A DNA stretch of 64,000 nt from DATHZQ01 sp963823505 (GCA_963823505.1 CAWGLY010000008.1:1-64000), one strand, 5' to 3'; counted from the first letter of the stretch, positions 51,233 through 60,538 are shown. The notes: generated by a model not told the origin, from the sequence alone. Made by a program: numbers and translations.

Positions 51233-52954
51233 GTGCCTGAGCTGATCGAACCTCATGGCGGAATCCTCGTTGACCTCATGGTCAATGAGGACCGCGCCAA
51301 CGAGCTGAAGACCGTTTCTGTCGAATACCCGTCGTGGGATCTGACCCCGCGTCAGATCTGCGATCTGGAGCTGCTCACGAACGGCGCATTCTCGCCGCTG
51401 CGCGGGTTCATGACGAGGGCCGATTACGACGCCGTGTGTGAGGACATGCGCCTTGCGGACGGTTCATTGTGGCCGATGCCGGTCACCTTGGACGTCACCG
51501 AAGAGATGGCCGAAGGCCTCGCTCCCGGGATGAGCGTTGCGTTGCGGGATCACGAAGGCGTGATGCTCGCCGTGCTGCACGTCGACGATGTGTGGGCGCC
51601 CGACAAGGCACGCGAAGCCGAGCTCGTCTTTGGGACCACCAGCATCGAGCACCCGGCCGTGAACTACCTGATGAATGTTGCGCACCCGGTATACGTCGGT
51701 GGGCGCATCGAGGCCCTCCAGTTCCCGTTCCACTACGACTTCCAGCACCTGCGCCTCACTCCTGCGCAGCTGCGGTCCTCCTTTGCTCAGCAGGGCAAGA
51801 CCAAGGTCGTGGCGTTCCAGACCAGGAACCCGATGCACCGTGCGCACGTCGAGCTGACCATGCGGGCAGCCGAGGAGACCGGCGCCCACCTGCTCGTCCA
51901 CCCGGTCGTCGGGCTGACCAAACCAGGTGATGTTGATCACTACACGAGGGTCCGGGTGTACCAGGCTGTGGCCCACCGTTACGAGGAAGGCACAGCCGAT
52001 CTGGCCCTGCTCAACCTCGCGATGCGGATGGGCGGTCCTCGCGAGGCGGTGTGGCATGCGATCATTCGTAAGAACCACGGCGTCTCCCACTTCATCGTTG
52101 GCCGTGACCACGCCGGGCCCGGCGCCGACTCGGCGGGCAACCCCTTCTACGGCCCGTACGACGCCCAAGAGCTCGTGATCGAGCACGAGAAGGAGCTCGG
52201 CGTGACGCTGGTTCCCTTCAAGCTCATGGTCTACGTGCCGTCCCAGGACACGTACATGCCGATCGACGAGGTGCCGGAAGGCACCGAGACGGCGACGATC
52301 TCGGGCACGCAGTTGCGGGAGAAGCTGGCCCATGGCGGGGAGATCCCTGAGTGGTTCAGTTACCCGGAGGTCGTGGCGGAGCTGCGACGCACCCACAGGC
52401 CCAAGGCGCAGCAGGGGTTCACGGTCTTCTTCACGGGTCTTTCCGGCTCGGGCAAGTCCACCATCGCCAATGCGCTGATGGTCAAGCTGCTGGAGCGCGG
52501 TGGTCGCACCGTCACGCTGCTCGACGGTGACGTCGTGCGCAAGAACCTCTCGAAGGGCCTCGGCTTCTCCAGGGAAGATCGAGACACCAACATCCAGCGC
52601 ATCGGCTACGTGGCCTCGGAGATCACCAAGGCCGGCGGCATTGCCATCTGTGCACCGATCGCCCCGTACGCCAAGACCCGCGAGTTCAACCGGGAGCTCA
52701 TCTCGTCGTACGGCGGCTACGTGCTGACCTGGGTGGCGACACCCCTCGAGGAGTGCGAGAAGAGGGACCGCAAAGGTCTCTACGCGAAGGCACGCGCCGG
52801 CATCATCCAGGAGTTCACCGGTATTTCCGATCCGTACGAGGAGCCGGAAGACGCCGAGATCATCCTGCCGACGCTCGACCAGTCGCCCGACGAGGCTGCA
52901 GAGCAGATCGTTCAGTACCTGATCGATCAGGGTTACCTGTCGGCCGACGCTTGA
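51233..52954 (+). CDS. sat/cysC: Bifunctional sulfate adenylyltransferase/adenylylsulfate kinase
   Basis: A 573-residue fusion that makes adenylylsulfate from sulfate and ATP and then phosphorylates it to PAPS. The N-terminal ATP sulfurylase (about 1-385) has QTRNPMHRAHVEL, the GLTKPGDVDHYTRVR loop and VGRDHAGPG. The APS kinase (about 395-573) has the P-loop GLSGSGKST, LLDGDVVRKNLSKGLGFS and FNRELISSYGGYV. GTG 51233 gives the family's P-x-x-HGG start and follows a GGAG; an upstream GTG at 51185 is possible. The product supplies sulfation or reduction. cysQ follows with a one-base overlap. Confidence 0.95.
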   Translation: MPELIEPHGGILVDLMVNEDRANELKTVSVEYPSWDLTPRQICDLELLTNGAFSPLRGFMTRADYDAVCEDMRLADGSLWPMPVTLDVTEEMAEGLAPGMSVALRDHEGVMLAVLHVDDVWAPDKAREAELVFGTTSIEHPAVNYLMNVAHPVYVGGRIEALQFPFHYDFQHLRLTPAQLRSSFAQQGKTKVVAFQTRNPMHRAHVELTMRAAEETGAHLLVHPVVGLTKPGDVDHYTRVRVYQAVAHRYEEGTADLALLNLAMRMGGPREAVWHAIIRKNHGVSHFIVGRDHAGPGADSAGNPFYGPYDAQELVIEHEKELGVTLVPFKLMVYVPSQDTYMPIDEVPEGTETATISGTQLREKLAHGGEIPEWFSYPEVVAELRRTHRPKAQQGFTVFFTGLSGSGKSTIANALMVKLLERGGRTVTLLDGDVVRKNLSKGLGFSREDRDTNIQRIGYVASEITKAGGIAICAPIAPYAKTREFNRELISSYGGYVLTWVATPLEECEKRDRKGLYAKARAGIIQEFTGISDPYEEPEDAEIILPTLDQSPDEAAEQIVQYLIDQGYLSADA

Positions 52955-53748
52955 TGGGTCGCGTCACCGCGACCGATGATCTGGACCGGATCGAGGCCGC
53001 CCTCGATCTGGCGGCTGCCGCGCTGATCCCCTTCACACCCGGGGCCATCGCCTCGCGGATGAAGGAGGGGGACGACCCGGTCACTGCGGCCGATCTCGCC
53101 GTCAACGAGGTGCTGCTCGAAGCTCTGCCCCGGGACGGCGAGGGCTGGCTGTCGGAGGAGACGGCGGACGACGCGAGCCGGCTCGATTGTGAACGAGCGT
53201 GGGTGGTCGATCCCGTCGACGGCACTCGCGAGTTCATCCAAGGCATCCCCGAGTGGTGCATATCGATCGGTCTCGTGGTCAACGGCAAGCCGGTCGCCGG
53301 CGGCATCCTCAGCCCGACGGCGGGCCACCGTATGGTGGGCTCCGTCGATGATGGAGTGAAGCTCGATGGAGTGCCCACGCGGGTGACATCGTGCGACCGC
53401 CTCGAGGGTGCGCTTGTCCTTGCTTCCCGCAGCGAGGTGAAGCGCGGCGAGTGGGAGCCCTTCTTCACAACGCCGATCTCCGTGCGGAACATGGGCTCGG
53501 TGGCGTACAAGCTTGCGTGTGTCGGCGCCGGCATGGCCGATGCAACCTGGACTCTCGTCCCGAAGCACGAATGGGACGTCGCCGCCGGCGCCGCCCTGGT
53601 TGTGGCGGGCGGCGGTGCGGTGTTCGGGCCCGACGGCGAGGAGATCCTCTTCAATCAGGCCAACCCCAAGCTGCCCGGTTTCGTGGCGGCGGCGGGTGGT
53701 CTCGAGGCTCCATTGCGTGATTTCTTGAAGGAATTCCGCACCGGCTGA
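52954..53748 (+). CDS. cysQ: 3'(2'),5'-bisphosphate nucleotidase
   Basis: A 264-residue Mg-dependent, Li-sensitive-type phosphatase that removes the 3'-phosphate of PAP or PAPS. The metal sites are DDPVTAADLAVNE, LSEETADD, VVDPVDGTREFIQGIPEW (the DPxDGT motif) and KHEWDVAAGAALV. Its ATG overlaps the TGA of the sulfurylase-kinase gene, so the pair acts together in sulfate assimilation and recycling. The inositol monophosphatase superfamily membership makes an inositol phosphatase an alternative, but context favours CysQ. Confidence 0.93.
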   Translation: MGRVTATDDLDRIEAALDLAAAALIPFTPGAIASRMKEGDDPVTAADLAVNEVLLEALPRDGEGWLSEETADDASRLDCERAWVVDPVDGTREFIQGIPEWCISIGLVVNGKPVAGGILSPTAGHRMVGSVDDGVKLDGVPTRVTSCDRLEGALVLASRSEVKRGEWEPFFTTPISVRNMGSVAYKLACVGAGMADATWTLVPKHEWDVAAGAALVVAGGGAVFGPDGEEILFNQANPKLPGFVAAAGGLEAPLRDFLKEFRTG

Positions 53749-53782
53749 GACACCGGTGCCGGCAAGCATCGGTTTCCCGTCC

Positions 53783-53811
53783 TTGAAACTGGAAGCGCTT
53801 ACAGCGACAAT
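53783..53811 (+). promoter_or_regulatory. glgP promoter with a second LacI-type operator
   Basis: TTGAAA (53783-53788) and GACAAT (53806-53811) are 17 bp apart. The spacer contains TGGAAGCGCTTACA (53790-53803), a near-palindrome of the MalR/CcpA type built on a central AAGCGCTT, unlike the iol operators. It suggests control by a maltose- or glycogen-related LacI-family regulator not encoded here. Confidence 0.6.
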
Positions 53812-53892
53812 CCATATTCCTCGCACCGTGTGTGCAGCCGCTGCGCACGTCGTGCATCTCCCCGCAATCAGATCTTCGAAGAGGCATCAACC

Positions 53893-56031
53893 ATGGCACC
53901 AAGCATCGACCTGTTCGACTCCATCCCCGTCGGACCCAAGACTCCGTTGCCGATACCCAAGGAGTTCGGACGGCTGCACGACGTCGCCTACAACATGTGG
54001 TGGTCGTGGAACCCGACGGGGACGGCATTGTTCAGGCGGATCGATCCGCTGCTGTGGGAGCGGAACCGCAACCCGCTGTCGCTGTTGCAGGCCGTCGATA
54101 CGGCGACGTGGGAGACCCTCGAGGCATCAGACGACTTCTATCAGCTCTACGACGACGCGGCCACGGAATTCGATCGGTATCTCGAGGGCGCCGACACGTG
54201 GTACGCCAGGGAGCATCAGGACGAGATCGCCGGTCCCATCGCCTACCTTTCGGCCGAGTTCGGCATCCACCCGAAGCTGCGGCTTTATGCCGGTGGACTC
54301 GGCGTCCTCGCAGGCGACCACGTCAAGGCTGCCTCCGACTTGGGTTTGCCGCTCGTCGGCGTTGGGCTGCTGTATCGGAAAGGGTACTTCCAGCAGGCCA
54401 TCGACCCCGAGGGTTACCAGCAGCACACCTACGTGCCCTTCGAGGCGGCACGCCGTCCGATCCGTGCGGTCCTCGATCCCCGCACCGGATGGCCGCTCCG
54501 CGTCTCGGTCGAGCTCCCCGGACGCGACCTGATCGTCGGGGCATGGCGTATCGACGTGGGCCGGGTGCCGGTGATCATGCTCGACACGGACCTCCCGGAC
54601 AACGCCCCATCGGATCGGCCCATCACGCACATTCTCTACGTGCGCGGCCGGGCGATGCGCCTGTGTCAGGAGATCGTGTTGGGTGTCGGCGGCACCAGGG
54701 TGCTCGAAGCGCTCGACATCGAGCCTGCGGTCTGGCACGTCAACGAAGGGCATGCAGCGCTGAGCCTGCTGGAGCGGGTGTCGACGCAGCTGCAACAGGG
54801 CAGGACCATGGATGAAGCCCAGAAGGACGTTTCCGAATCGACGTTGTTCACGCTGCACACGCCCGTGCCGGCCGGCAACGAACGGTTCGATCTCGATCTG
54901 GCCCTTGACGCTCTCTCCGAGATGCTGCCGGGCATCGACAACGACACGCTGACTGCGCTGTCGCGGTCGAGCGACGAGCACGAGTTCGACATGGGGGCAC
55001 TGGCGATCCGGCTCTCGTCGATCACGAACGGTGTCTCGCAGCGCCACGGCGCAGTCGTCTCGCAGGAGTGGGGCCCGCTGATCGGCGGCCCCGCAAAGGC
55101 CATCACGAACGGCATCCATCCGCAGACGTGGGTCGGCCGTTCCATCTCACGGCTGTACGCACGCACCGTCGGCGAGATCTGGGACCAGCAGGTCATCAAT
55201 CACGGGTCTTGGGAGGCTGTTCGAGACATCGACAGCGCCGAGTTGTGGAAAGCACACCAGACGCAGAAGACGGCGATGTTGCGGCGCCTGCGGAGCAGGC
55301 TGCGCGAGCAGTTCGCCCGCCACGGCCACAGCCCGGCTCGACTTCGCTGGCTCGACAGTCAGCTCGATCCTGAGACGTTGACGATCGTCTTCGCCCGCCG
55401 GTTTGCCACCTACAAGCGTGCCGGGTTGCTCTTCAGCGACCCCCATCGCGTCCGATCGATTCTCACCAACGCGGATCGGCCGGTGCAGGTGGTGTTCGCA
55501 GGCAAGGCGCACCCGGCGGACCGCGAGGGTCAGGGTCTCGTGAAGTGGGTGTTCGACATGTCGAACAGTCCCGACCTCGAGGGTCACGTGTTCTTCCTCG
55601 AGAACTACGACATGGAGCTGGCGGCGTCGCTCGTCCGCGGGGCGGATGTGTGGCTGAACACCCCGACGCCGCCCAAGGAGGCGAGTGGAACGTCCGGCAT
55701 GAAGTCTGCCGCCAACGGCGGGCTCAACCTGAGTGTGCTCGACGGGTGGTGGGCCGAGGGCTACAACGGCAAGAACGGCTGGGGGTTCTCGGAGGAGTCC
55801 CACTCGGACGCCGAAGATGCCGGGATCTTGTATCACCTGCTCGAATCCGAGGTCGTGCCGAGGTTCTACGAGCGTGACGAAGACGGTGTTCCCCAGGCCT
55901 GGGTGGACATGATGAAGGAGTCGATCGTCTCCGTCATCCCACAGTTCTCCAGCCAGCGGCAGCTCGTCGACTACGCCGAGCAGGCCTACCTGCCCATCGG
56001 GAGGAAGGCGAGCCCGGTCGGGACGAAGTGA
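53893..56031 (+). CDS. glgP: Alpha-glucan phosphorylase
   Basis: A 712-residue GT35 enzyme that releases glucose 1-phosphate from glycogen or maltodextrin. It belongs to the shorter branch typical of actinobacteria and archaea. LSAEFGIHPKLRLYAGGLGVLAGDHVKAASDLG is present over residues 117-149, then WHVNEGHAAL, FARRFATYKRAGLL, and EASGTSGMKSAANGGLN with the PLP-binding lysine. The product fits with the phosphohexomutase at 25090. ATG 53893 is chosen from the family start. A promoter with an operator-like palindrome lies about 100 bp upstream. Confidence 0.95.
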   Translation: MAPSIDLFDSIPVGPKTPLPIPKEFGRLHDVAYNMWWSWNPTGTALFRRIDPLLWERNRNPLSLLQAVDTATWETLEASDDFYQLYDDAATEFDRYLEGADTWYAREHQDEIAGPIAYLSAEFGIHPKLRLYAGGLGVLAGDHVKAASDLGLPLVGVGLLYRKGYFQQAIDPEGYQQHTYVPFEAARRPIRAVLDPRTGWPLRVSVELPGRDLIVGAWRIDVGRVPVIMLDTDLPDNAPSDRPITHILYVRGRAMRLCQEIVLGVGGTRVLEALDIEPAVWHVNEGHAALSLLERVSTQLQQGRTMDEAQKDVSESTLFTLHTPVPAGNERFDLDLALDALSEMLPGIDNDTLTALSRSSDEHEFDMGALAIRLSSITNGVSQRHGAVVSQEWGPLIGGPAKAITNGIHPQTWVGRSISRLYARTVGEIWDQQVINHGSWEAVRDIDSAELWKAHQTQKTAMLRRLRSRLREQFARHGHSPARLRWLDSQLDPETLTIVFARRFATYKRAGLLFSDPHRVRSILTNADRPVQVVFAGKAHPADREGQGLVKWVFDMSNSPDLEGHVFFLENYDMELAASLVRGADVWLNTPTPPKEASGTSGMKSAANGGLNLSVLDGWWAEGYNGKNGWGFSEESHSDAEDAGILYHLLESEVVPRFYERDEDGVPQAWVDMMKESIVSVIPQFSSQRQLVDYAEQAYLPIGRKASPVGTK

Positions 56032-56041
56032 GCGCAAGCGT

Positions 56042-57037
56042 TCATTCTTCCCAATTGTCCGGGTTCTTGGCAGAGGGGCGTACCCGCGGCGGCTCGCCGG
56101 GCATCTTGGGGTAGTGGGGCGGCCACGGCGCCTCACCGATGCCGTCGGCTTCGTCGGCGGCGACCATGGCGAGGACGGGCTCGAGGCGGCATGCTGCCTC
56201 GTCGATGCCCTCGGTGAGGTCGCCGACATCGGCCCACCGATCCTTGAAGGTCATGAGGTCCATGGCCTCGTGGTCGATGGTGTCGAGCTCGTCCCACCGG
56301 AAGGGAGTCGACACGAGTCCGGTGTGCCTGATCGAGTAGGCGCTGGCGATGGTCTTGTCCCAAGCGTTCTGGTTGTAGTCGATGAAGACGCCGTTGCGTT
56401 CCTCTTTCCACCACGCCGTCGTGGCTAGTGGGTGCCGTCTCTCCAGCTCCCTGGCGAGGGCGAGACCGGCGCGGCGCACCTGATAGAAGTCCCACGCCTG
56501 CTCGAGCCGGACGTAGACATGGATGCCACGGTTCCCCGATGTCTTGGGCCATCCGACCAGCCCGACCTCGTCGAGCAATTCGTGCACGGCGCCGGCAACG
56601 TCCCGCACGGCCGCGAAGTCGTGCCCCTCGGTGGGGTCGAGGTCGAGGCGTAGCTCGTCGGGGTGTTCGAGGTCGTCGGCGCGCGCGTTCCAGGGGTTGA
56701 GGTCGATGCAGTTCTGCTGGGCCATCCAGATCACGTCGCCGGCATCGAGCGGCACAAACATGCGACCAGGGCGGGCCGAGGGGAACGTGACGTCGACCAT
56801 GGTGCGAGCCCCTTTGGGGCGCTTGACGAACAGTGGGCGCTGGCCGACGCCGGCGTTCCACCGCTTCAGCAGAACCGGGCGATTGGCGACCCCTCGCAGT
56901 GCCCCCGTGTGGCACATCAAGAAGTGCTCCACGACATCGAGCTTGGTCCAGCCCTGCTCGGGGAACATCACCTTGTCGGGGCTGGAAACCCGAACCTCGC
57001 GACCGCCCGCCTCGACCTGCAGTTCCTTGCGAGCCAT
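56042..57037 (-). CDS. LigD-type polymerase/primase domain protein
   Basis: A 331-residue stand-alone polymerase domain related to the POL part of bacterial DNA ligase D. VSSPDKVMFPEQGWTKLDVVEHF is the usual start, RLDLDPTEG holds the two catalytic acidic residues, TSGNRGIHVYVRLE contains the conserved His, and FIDYNQNAWDKTIASAYSIR the third acidic site. No ligase or nuclease domain is fused. In non-homologous end joining such enzymes fill gaps and add ribonucleotides; Ku and a ligase must be encoded elsewhere. Confidence 0.93.
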   Translation of the reverse strand: MARKELQVEAGGREVRVSSPDKVMFPEQGWTKLDVVEHFLMCHTGALRGVANRPVLLKRWNAGVGQRPLFVKRPKGARTMVDVTFPSARPGRMFVPLDAGDVIWMAQQNCIDLNPWNARADDLEHPDELRLDLDPTEGHDFAAVRDVAGAVHELLDEVGLVGWPKTSGNRGIHVYVRLEQAWDFYQVRRAGLALARELERRHPLATTAWWKEERNGVFIDYNQNAWDKTIASAYSIRHTGLVSTPFRWDELDTIDHEAMDLMTFKDRWADVGDLTEGIDEAACRLEPVLAMVAADEADGIGEAPWPPHYPKMPGEPPRVRPSAKNPDNWEE

Positions 57038-57061
57038 CAGCGCATCTTGGCAGATCTCACG

Positions 57062-59005
57062 TCAGCCGTCGTAGTGCGGGAGGCCGGCGAGGAACTCGAC
57101 GAGCAGCCGGCTGATGGCGGCGCTGACCGCAGGATCGGCGCTCGCAAAGGAGACCCACTGGCCGTACGCCTGCGCCCGATGCTCGTCGAGGTCGGTGGCG
57201 ATCCCGCCGGCGCCGTCGGAGAAGTCGTAGACCGAGCGGTCGAGATACGTCGAGGCCGCAAAGAACTCGTCGATGGACGCTGCCGTCTGTCCCTGGGAGT
57301 GGAGATAGGACACCGTGAGCAGCTCGGTGTACGAGTAGAGCAAGGCGTCGATCGTCGCATCGGCGTCCGTCCGTGCCTCTCCCTCGTATCCGGTCTCGAG
57401 GAGCGCGGTGCCACGATCGACGAGTTCTTGATAGCTGATCTTGATGAGCTTGGAACCCAGCGTGCCGACGGTCTTGGCGCCGGGCAACGGCACCAGCCCG
57501 GAGAGGGTGTCGATGAGCCCGATCAGCGCTGCGCTCCGTTCGTCGCGGTCCGCCGCGTCGGAGATGTGGGCCTCCTGTACGGCGGTCGTGAGCACCGAGG
57601 AGAGTTCGCCGAGGGAGATGGCGATGCGGTTGAGTGCTCCGGGGTCGCCGTCGGCTTCGATGACGAGACCTCCGTAGTAGTTGGCCAGGCTTTCGAAGAG
57701 CGCCGCCGTGGCCGCATCGCTGGCGGCGATACTGCCGAGAGCGTCGATCAGCGATGCTTCGCTCACCGCCACACCGGCGCCGCGGGGGTCGCCGAAGAAG
57801 GCTGATGCCGTCTCACCGTTGACCACACCGCCGAGCTGCGGGATCACCAGCGCAAGTGCAGCGGCCAGCACGTCGGCGTTGCCGTACAACGAGCTGCCGG
57901 CGGCATAGTTGATCAACGTGCCGATGATGTACTCGGCCCGCAGCGGGTCCGTCCCGTACAGCCCAACGGTGGCCTGCTCGAGGATCGGGCCGACGGCGTT
58001 TGCCCCTTGCTCGTTGAGGTAGGCGTACGGGTTGAGGAGCGATTCGAGATCGGCGGTTTCGAGGAGCCGCAGCACGAGCTGGGCACCCCCACCGGCATCG
58101 ACGATGTTGGGCAGGAGGAACTCCCGTGCGTCGAGGGGCAGCTGGCCGTCGATCTCAGAGACCAAGATCTGTTGCGCCATGACCGGGTAGTCGGCGACGG
58201 GGAGGAATCTGGCGACGCCGCTGGTGAGGAATGTGGTTTCGAAACCATTGGCGATGAACAGGTACTCGGCGCCGTAGCCGGTGAAGTACCGCTGGTCGAG
58301 GATGTCGATGGCGAGCTCGGCATCGATGAGCTCTGCTCCTGTGAAGTCGAGCCCGCCCGTCTGGGAGGCCCCTGCGAGTTGTCGGCTGAGCAAAGAGATG
58401 AGATCGGCGGGGTGGCCGACCGTTGCCCTGAGATGGACGTCGCCGAACGAGGTGAGCCCGATCACCTCGTTCGGGAGCTTGCCGACATTGGTCGCTCCGA
58501 GACCGTTGAAGAAGGCCGTCGCTGCAATGGGGTCGTCGACCTCGGCCAGCTCCCGGATGATCCTCCAGATGCTCTCGTAGTCCTCGGCGGCGATGGCGGC
58601 ATCGAGCTCATCGGCAAGCTCTCGGGCGGCGGCCGTGTTGGCGAGCTGCGCCATCCGGTCGGCGTACCAGTCTTCGAAGCGAAGTGTGGTCGGCTCGCTG
58701 AGTGCCCATTGGCGACCTGCGCCCAGGGCTGCCCCGATCCCCCCTGCGGCGGAGGAGCCCATGAGGGCGATGGCGCCGTATGCGGCCAGCAGGGACGAAC
58801 GGCTGCGCAGGCTGGTCGCCCAGCTGCGTGCCCAGCTTGCGCTGCCGTAGGTGCCACCGGCAACGGAAGTGGCGGCGTAGTAGTACTGATGCCGCTGCAT
58901 GAGCGATGCGCTCGATTGGCCCCACCCTTCGACCGCATCGGCGTATCCGTCGAGCGTCGACGCCAGGTGTTCCATCAGCTCCGGATCTGCACTGAACGTC
59001 GCCAT
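57062..59005 (-). CDS. Large helical protein, ESX-substrate-like N-terminus
   Basis: A 647-residue protein that I cannot name. The first 70 residues (FSADPELMEHLASTLDGYAD, then a Tyr/Trp/Ser-rich part) resemble the N-terminus of WXG100/LXG-type and DUF6571-like proteins in organisms with type VII secretion, although no clear WxG motif is present. A Gly/Ala hydrophobic segment (about 72-98) could insert in a membrane. The rest is predicted as mostly helix with several TADLESLLNPYA-like amphipathic segments, with no catalytic motif visible. GGGGAG precedes ATG 59005 and a promoter lies at 59037-59065. It may be a secreted or surface protein. Confidence 0.6.
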   Translation of the reverse strand: MATFSADPELMEHLASTLDGYADAVEGWGQSSASLMQRHQYYYAATSVAGGTYGSASWARSWATSLRSRSSLLAAYGAIALMGSSAAGGIGAALGAGRQWALSEPTTLRFEDWYADRMAQLANTAAARELADELDAAIAAEDYESIWRIIRELAEVDDPIAATAFFNGLGATNVGKLPNEVIGLTSFGDVHLRATVGHPADLISLLSRQLAGASQTGGLDFTGAELIDAELAIDILDQRYFTGYGAEYLFIANGFETTFLTSGVARFLPVADYPVMAQQILVSEIDGQLPLDAREFLLPNIVDAGGGAQLVLRLLETADLESLLNPYAYLNEQGANAVGPILEQATVGLYGTDPLRAEYIIGTLINYAAGSSLYGNADVLAAALALVIPQLGGVVNGETASAFFGDPRGAGVAVSEASLIDALGSIAASDAATAALFESLANYYGGLVIEADGDPGALNRIAISLGELSSVLTTAVQEAHISDAADRDERSAALIGLIDTLSGLVPLPGAKTVGTLGSKLIKISYQELVDRGTALLETGYEGEARTDADATIDALLYSYTELLTVSYLHSQGQTAASIDEFFAASTYLDRSVYDFSDGAGGIATDLDEHRAQAYGQWVSFASADPAVSAAISRLLVEFLAGLPHYDG

Positions 59006-59036
59006 TGTGTTCTCCCCTCGAACCTCGCGGGAGAAA

Positions 59037-59065
59037 ATGTTACACATGCACAACTCTGATTGCAA
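59037..59065 (-). promoter_or_regulatory. Promoter of the large helical protein gene
   Basis: On the minus strand TTGCAA (59060-59065), a 17-bp spacer and TAACAT (59037-59042) lie 32 bp before the ATG. The flanking 60 bp are much richer in A and T than the rest of the window. Confidence 0.6.
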
Positions 59066-59126
59066 GGTATAGAATAGTCGAAAAGTTGTAAAACAACGCC
59101 AAGTGGAATGGAGTACCGGACATGAG

Positions 59127-59154
59127 CAAGGGGCCGGCGAGTGCCGGCCCCTTG
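59127..59154. terminator. Strong stem-loop downstream of hsp20
   Basis: CAAGGGGCCGGC pairs with GCCGGCCCCTTG (12 bp, perfect) around a 4-base loop, 23 bp past the Hsp20 stop. It should end the Hsp20 message before the next gene on the same strand. Confidence 0.75.
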
Positions 59155-59177
59155 TCGTCCTCAGCGGTGGGAGGGAG

Positions 59178-59591
59178 TTACCGCTGGACCTCGACGGTCA
59201 CCTTCCGAGGGAGTACCTCGGGCCGCTTGGGCACGGCGATCTCGAGAATGCCATCTTTGGTGGAGGCGCTGATGGCCTCCGGGTCCACGCCTTCGGGCAG
59301 CAGTACGGTCCTCTTGAACTGCCCCTCGAAGATCTCCTTGCGGTGGAAGCCGCCCTCGTCGGACTCCTCGCTGAAGGAGCGAGAGCCGGTGATGGTCAGC
59401 GTCCCGCCTTCCACGGTGACGTCGAGCGTGTCGGCGTCAACTCCCGCGACCTCTGCGCGGACGACCAGTTGCCCCTCCCGTTCGAACACGTCCACCCGGG
59501 GGAGCCACATGCCCTTCTTGGGCTGTGGGGCGTCGAACATCCGATCGAGATCGCGCACCAACTCGAAGGGATCAAACCGGACCAGACTCAT
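59178..59591 (-). CDS. Hsp20/alpha-crystallin small heat-shock protein
   Basis: A 137-residue holdase chaperone. The N-terminal FDPFELVRDLDRMFD is typical of actinobacterial Hsp20. The alpha-crystallin domain (about 28-125) runs from LPRVDVFEREGQLVVRAEVAG to the EGVDPEAISASTKDGILEIAVPK strand with the conserved G-I-L motif. A short IxI-like tail is not obvious. TAAGGAGGAA lies just before the ATG. The promoter upstream is a good housekeeping type; I see no CIRCE or HAIR-like repeat, so its heat control is unclear. Confidence 0.95.
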   Translation of the reverse strand: MSLVRFDPFELVRDLDRMFDAPQPKKGMWLPRVDVFEREGQLVVRAEVAGVDADTLDVTVEGGTLTITGSRSFSEESDEGGFHRKEIFEGQFKRTVLLPEGVDPEAISASTKDGILEIAVPKRPEVLPRKVTVEVQR

Positions 59592-59638
59592 ACGAGTTCC
59601 TCCTTAGTCAGATATTCCTCTGCTCTCAACATCTAAAA

Positions 59639-59667
59639 ATCTAAGTCTATTCCGCTCAGATTGTCAA
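59639..59667 (-). promoter_or_regulatory. hsp20 promoter
   Basis: TTGACA (59662-59667), a 17-bp spacer and TTAGAT (59639-59644) on the minus strand, 47 bp before the ATG. This is the closest match to the sigma-70 consensus in the window. Confidence 0.75.
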
Positions 59668-59743
59668 GATGGAAGATTTCTCTCATCCACCGTCGGGCGG
59701 GGTCCCGTATGGCGCATGTACGTGTTCATCGAAGGGAGTATCC

Positions 59744-60538
59744 ATGAAAAAGGTGTTCACACTGCTGGCGGTGATGACCGTCCTGCTCATCCCGTCCGCC
59801 GCATTTGCCCAGGACGACGGCACCGTGACCGTCGTACACGGTGTGCCGGACCTGGAAGTCGATGTCTGGGTCAACGGCGACGCGCTGCTGCCCGGATTCA
59901 CATTCGGCACGGTCACCGATCCGCTGACGCTGCCTGCCGGCGACTACGCCGTCGAGATCTACCCCGCTGGCACCGATCCAGAGGGCAACGAGCCGGCGCT
60001 TGCCGACACCGTCACTCTGCCCGCCGGGGCCAACGCCTCGATCGTCGCCCACCTGGATGCCGACGGTATGCCAACGCTGACCGTGTTTGTCAACGACACG
60101 GCGACCATCGACGCCGGCAACGGCCGGGTCACCGCCCGCCACGTTGCGGCTGCTCCGACGGTTGACATTCTCGCCAACGATGCGGCGCTGTTTGCCGGTG
60201 TGTCCAACCCGCAGGAGGGTGTGGCAGACGTTCCGGCCGACACCTACAACGTGAAGATCGTTCCCGCCGGCGCCACAGATCCGGTCGTGTTCGAGACGGA
60301 CTTGGCGATCCCTGAAGGCAGCAACGTCATCGTGTACGCCATCGGCTCCCTCGACGGCGATTCGTTCACCGTGGCTGCGCAGTCGATCTCCGGTCTGCAG
60401 GCGCCTCCGTCAGGTGTGCCCACCGGCACCGGTGGCCTCGCCGGCGGCGGGTTCCCGATGGCTGCGACACTCGGCCTCGCACTCGGTGTGGCAGCCCTTG
60501 CCGGCGGTGGCATGGTCCTGCGCCGCTCCAACGGCTGA
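59744..60538 (+). CDS. DUF4397-domain surface protein
   Basis: A 264-residue exported protein. A signal peptide (about 1-23, ending in AAFAQ) precedes two DUF4397 repeats. The first starts at VTVVHGVPDLEVDVWVNG, with LPAGDYAVEIYPAG; the second starts at RVTARHVAAAPTVDILAN, with VPADTYNVKIVPAG. A Gly/Pro-rich stretch, a hydrophobic helix and a RRSNG end resemble a cell-wall sorting signal, though without a clear LPxTG (GVPTGTGG is nearest). The class F sortase gene follows 61 bp downstream, so it is the likely substrate. GAAGGGAG precedes the ATG. Confidence 0.82.
   Translation: MKKVFTLLAVMTVLLIPSAAFAQDDGTVTVVHGVPDLEVDVWVNGDALLPGFTFGTVTDPLTLPAGDYAVEIYPAGTDPEGNEPALADTVTLPAGANASIVAHLDADGMPTLTVFVNDTATIDAGNGRVTARHVAAAPTVDILANDAALFAGVSNPQEGVADVPADTYNVKIVPAGATDPVVFETDLAIPEGSNVIVYAIGSLDGDSFTVAAQSISGLQAPPSGVPTGTGGLAGGGFPMAATLGLALGVAALAGGGMVLRRSNG

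Noticed and set aside
59592..59743. CIRCE or HAIR-type heat-shock operator before hsp20
   Set aside because: I looked for TTAGCACTC-type and CTTGAGT-type inverted repeats and found none; only a housekeeping-like promoter is visible.
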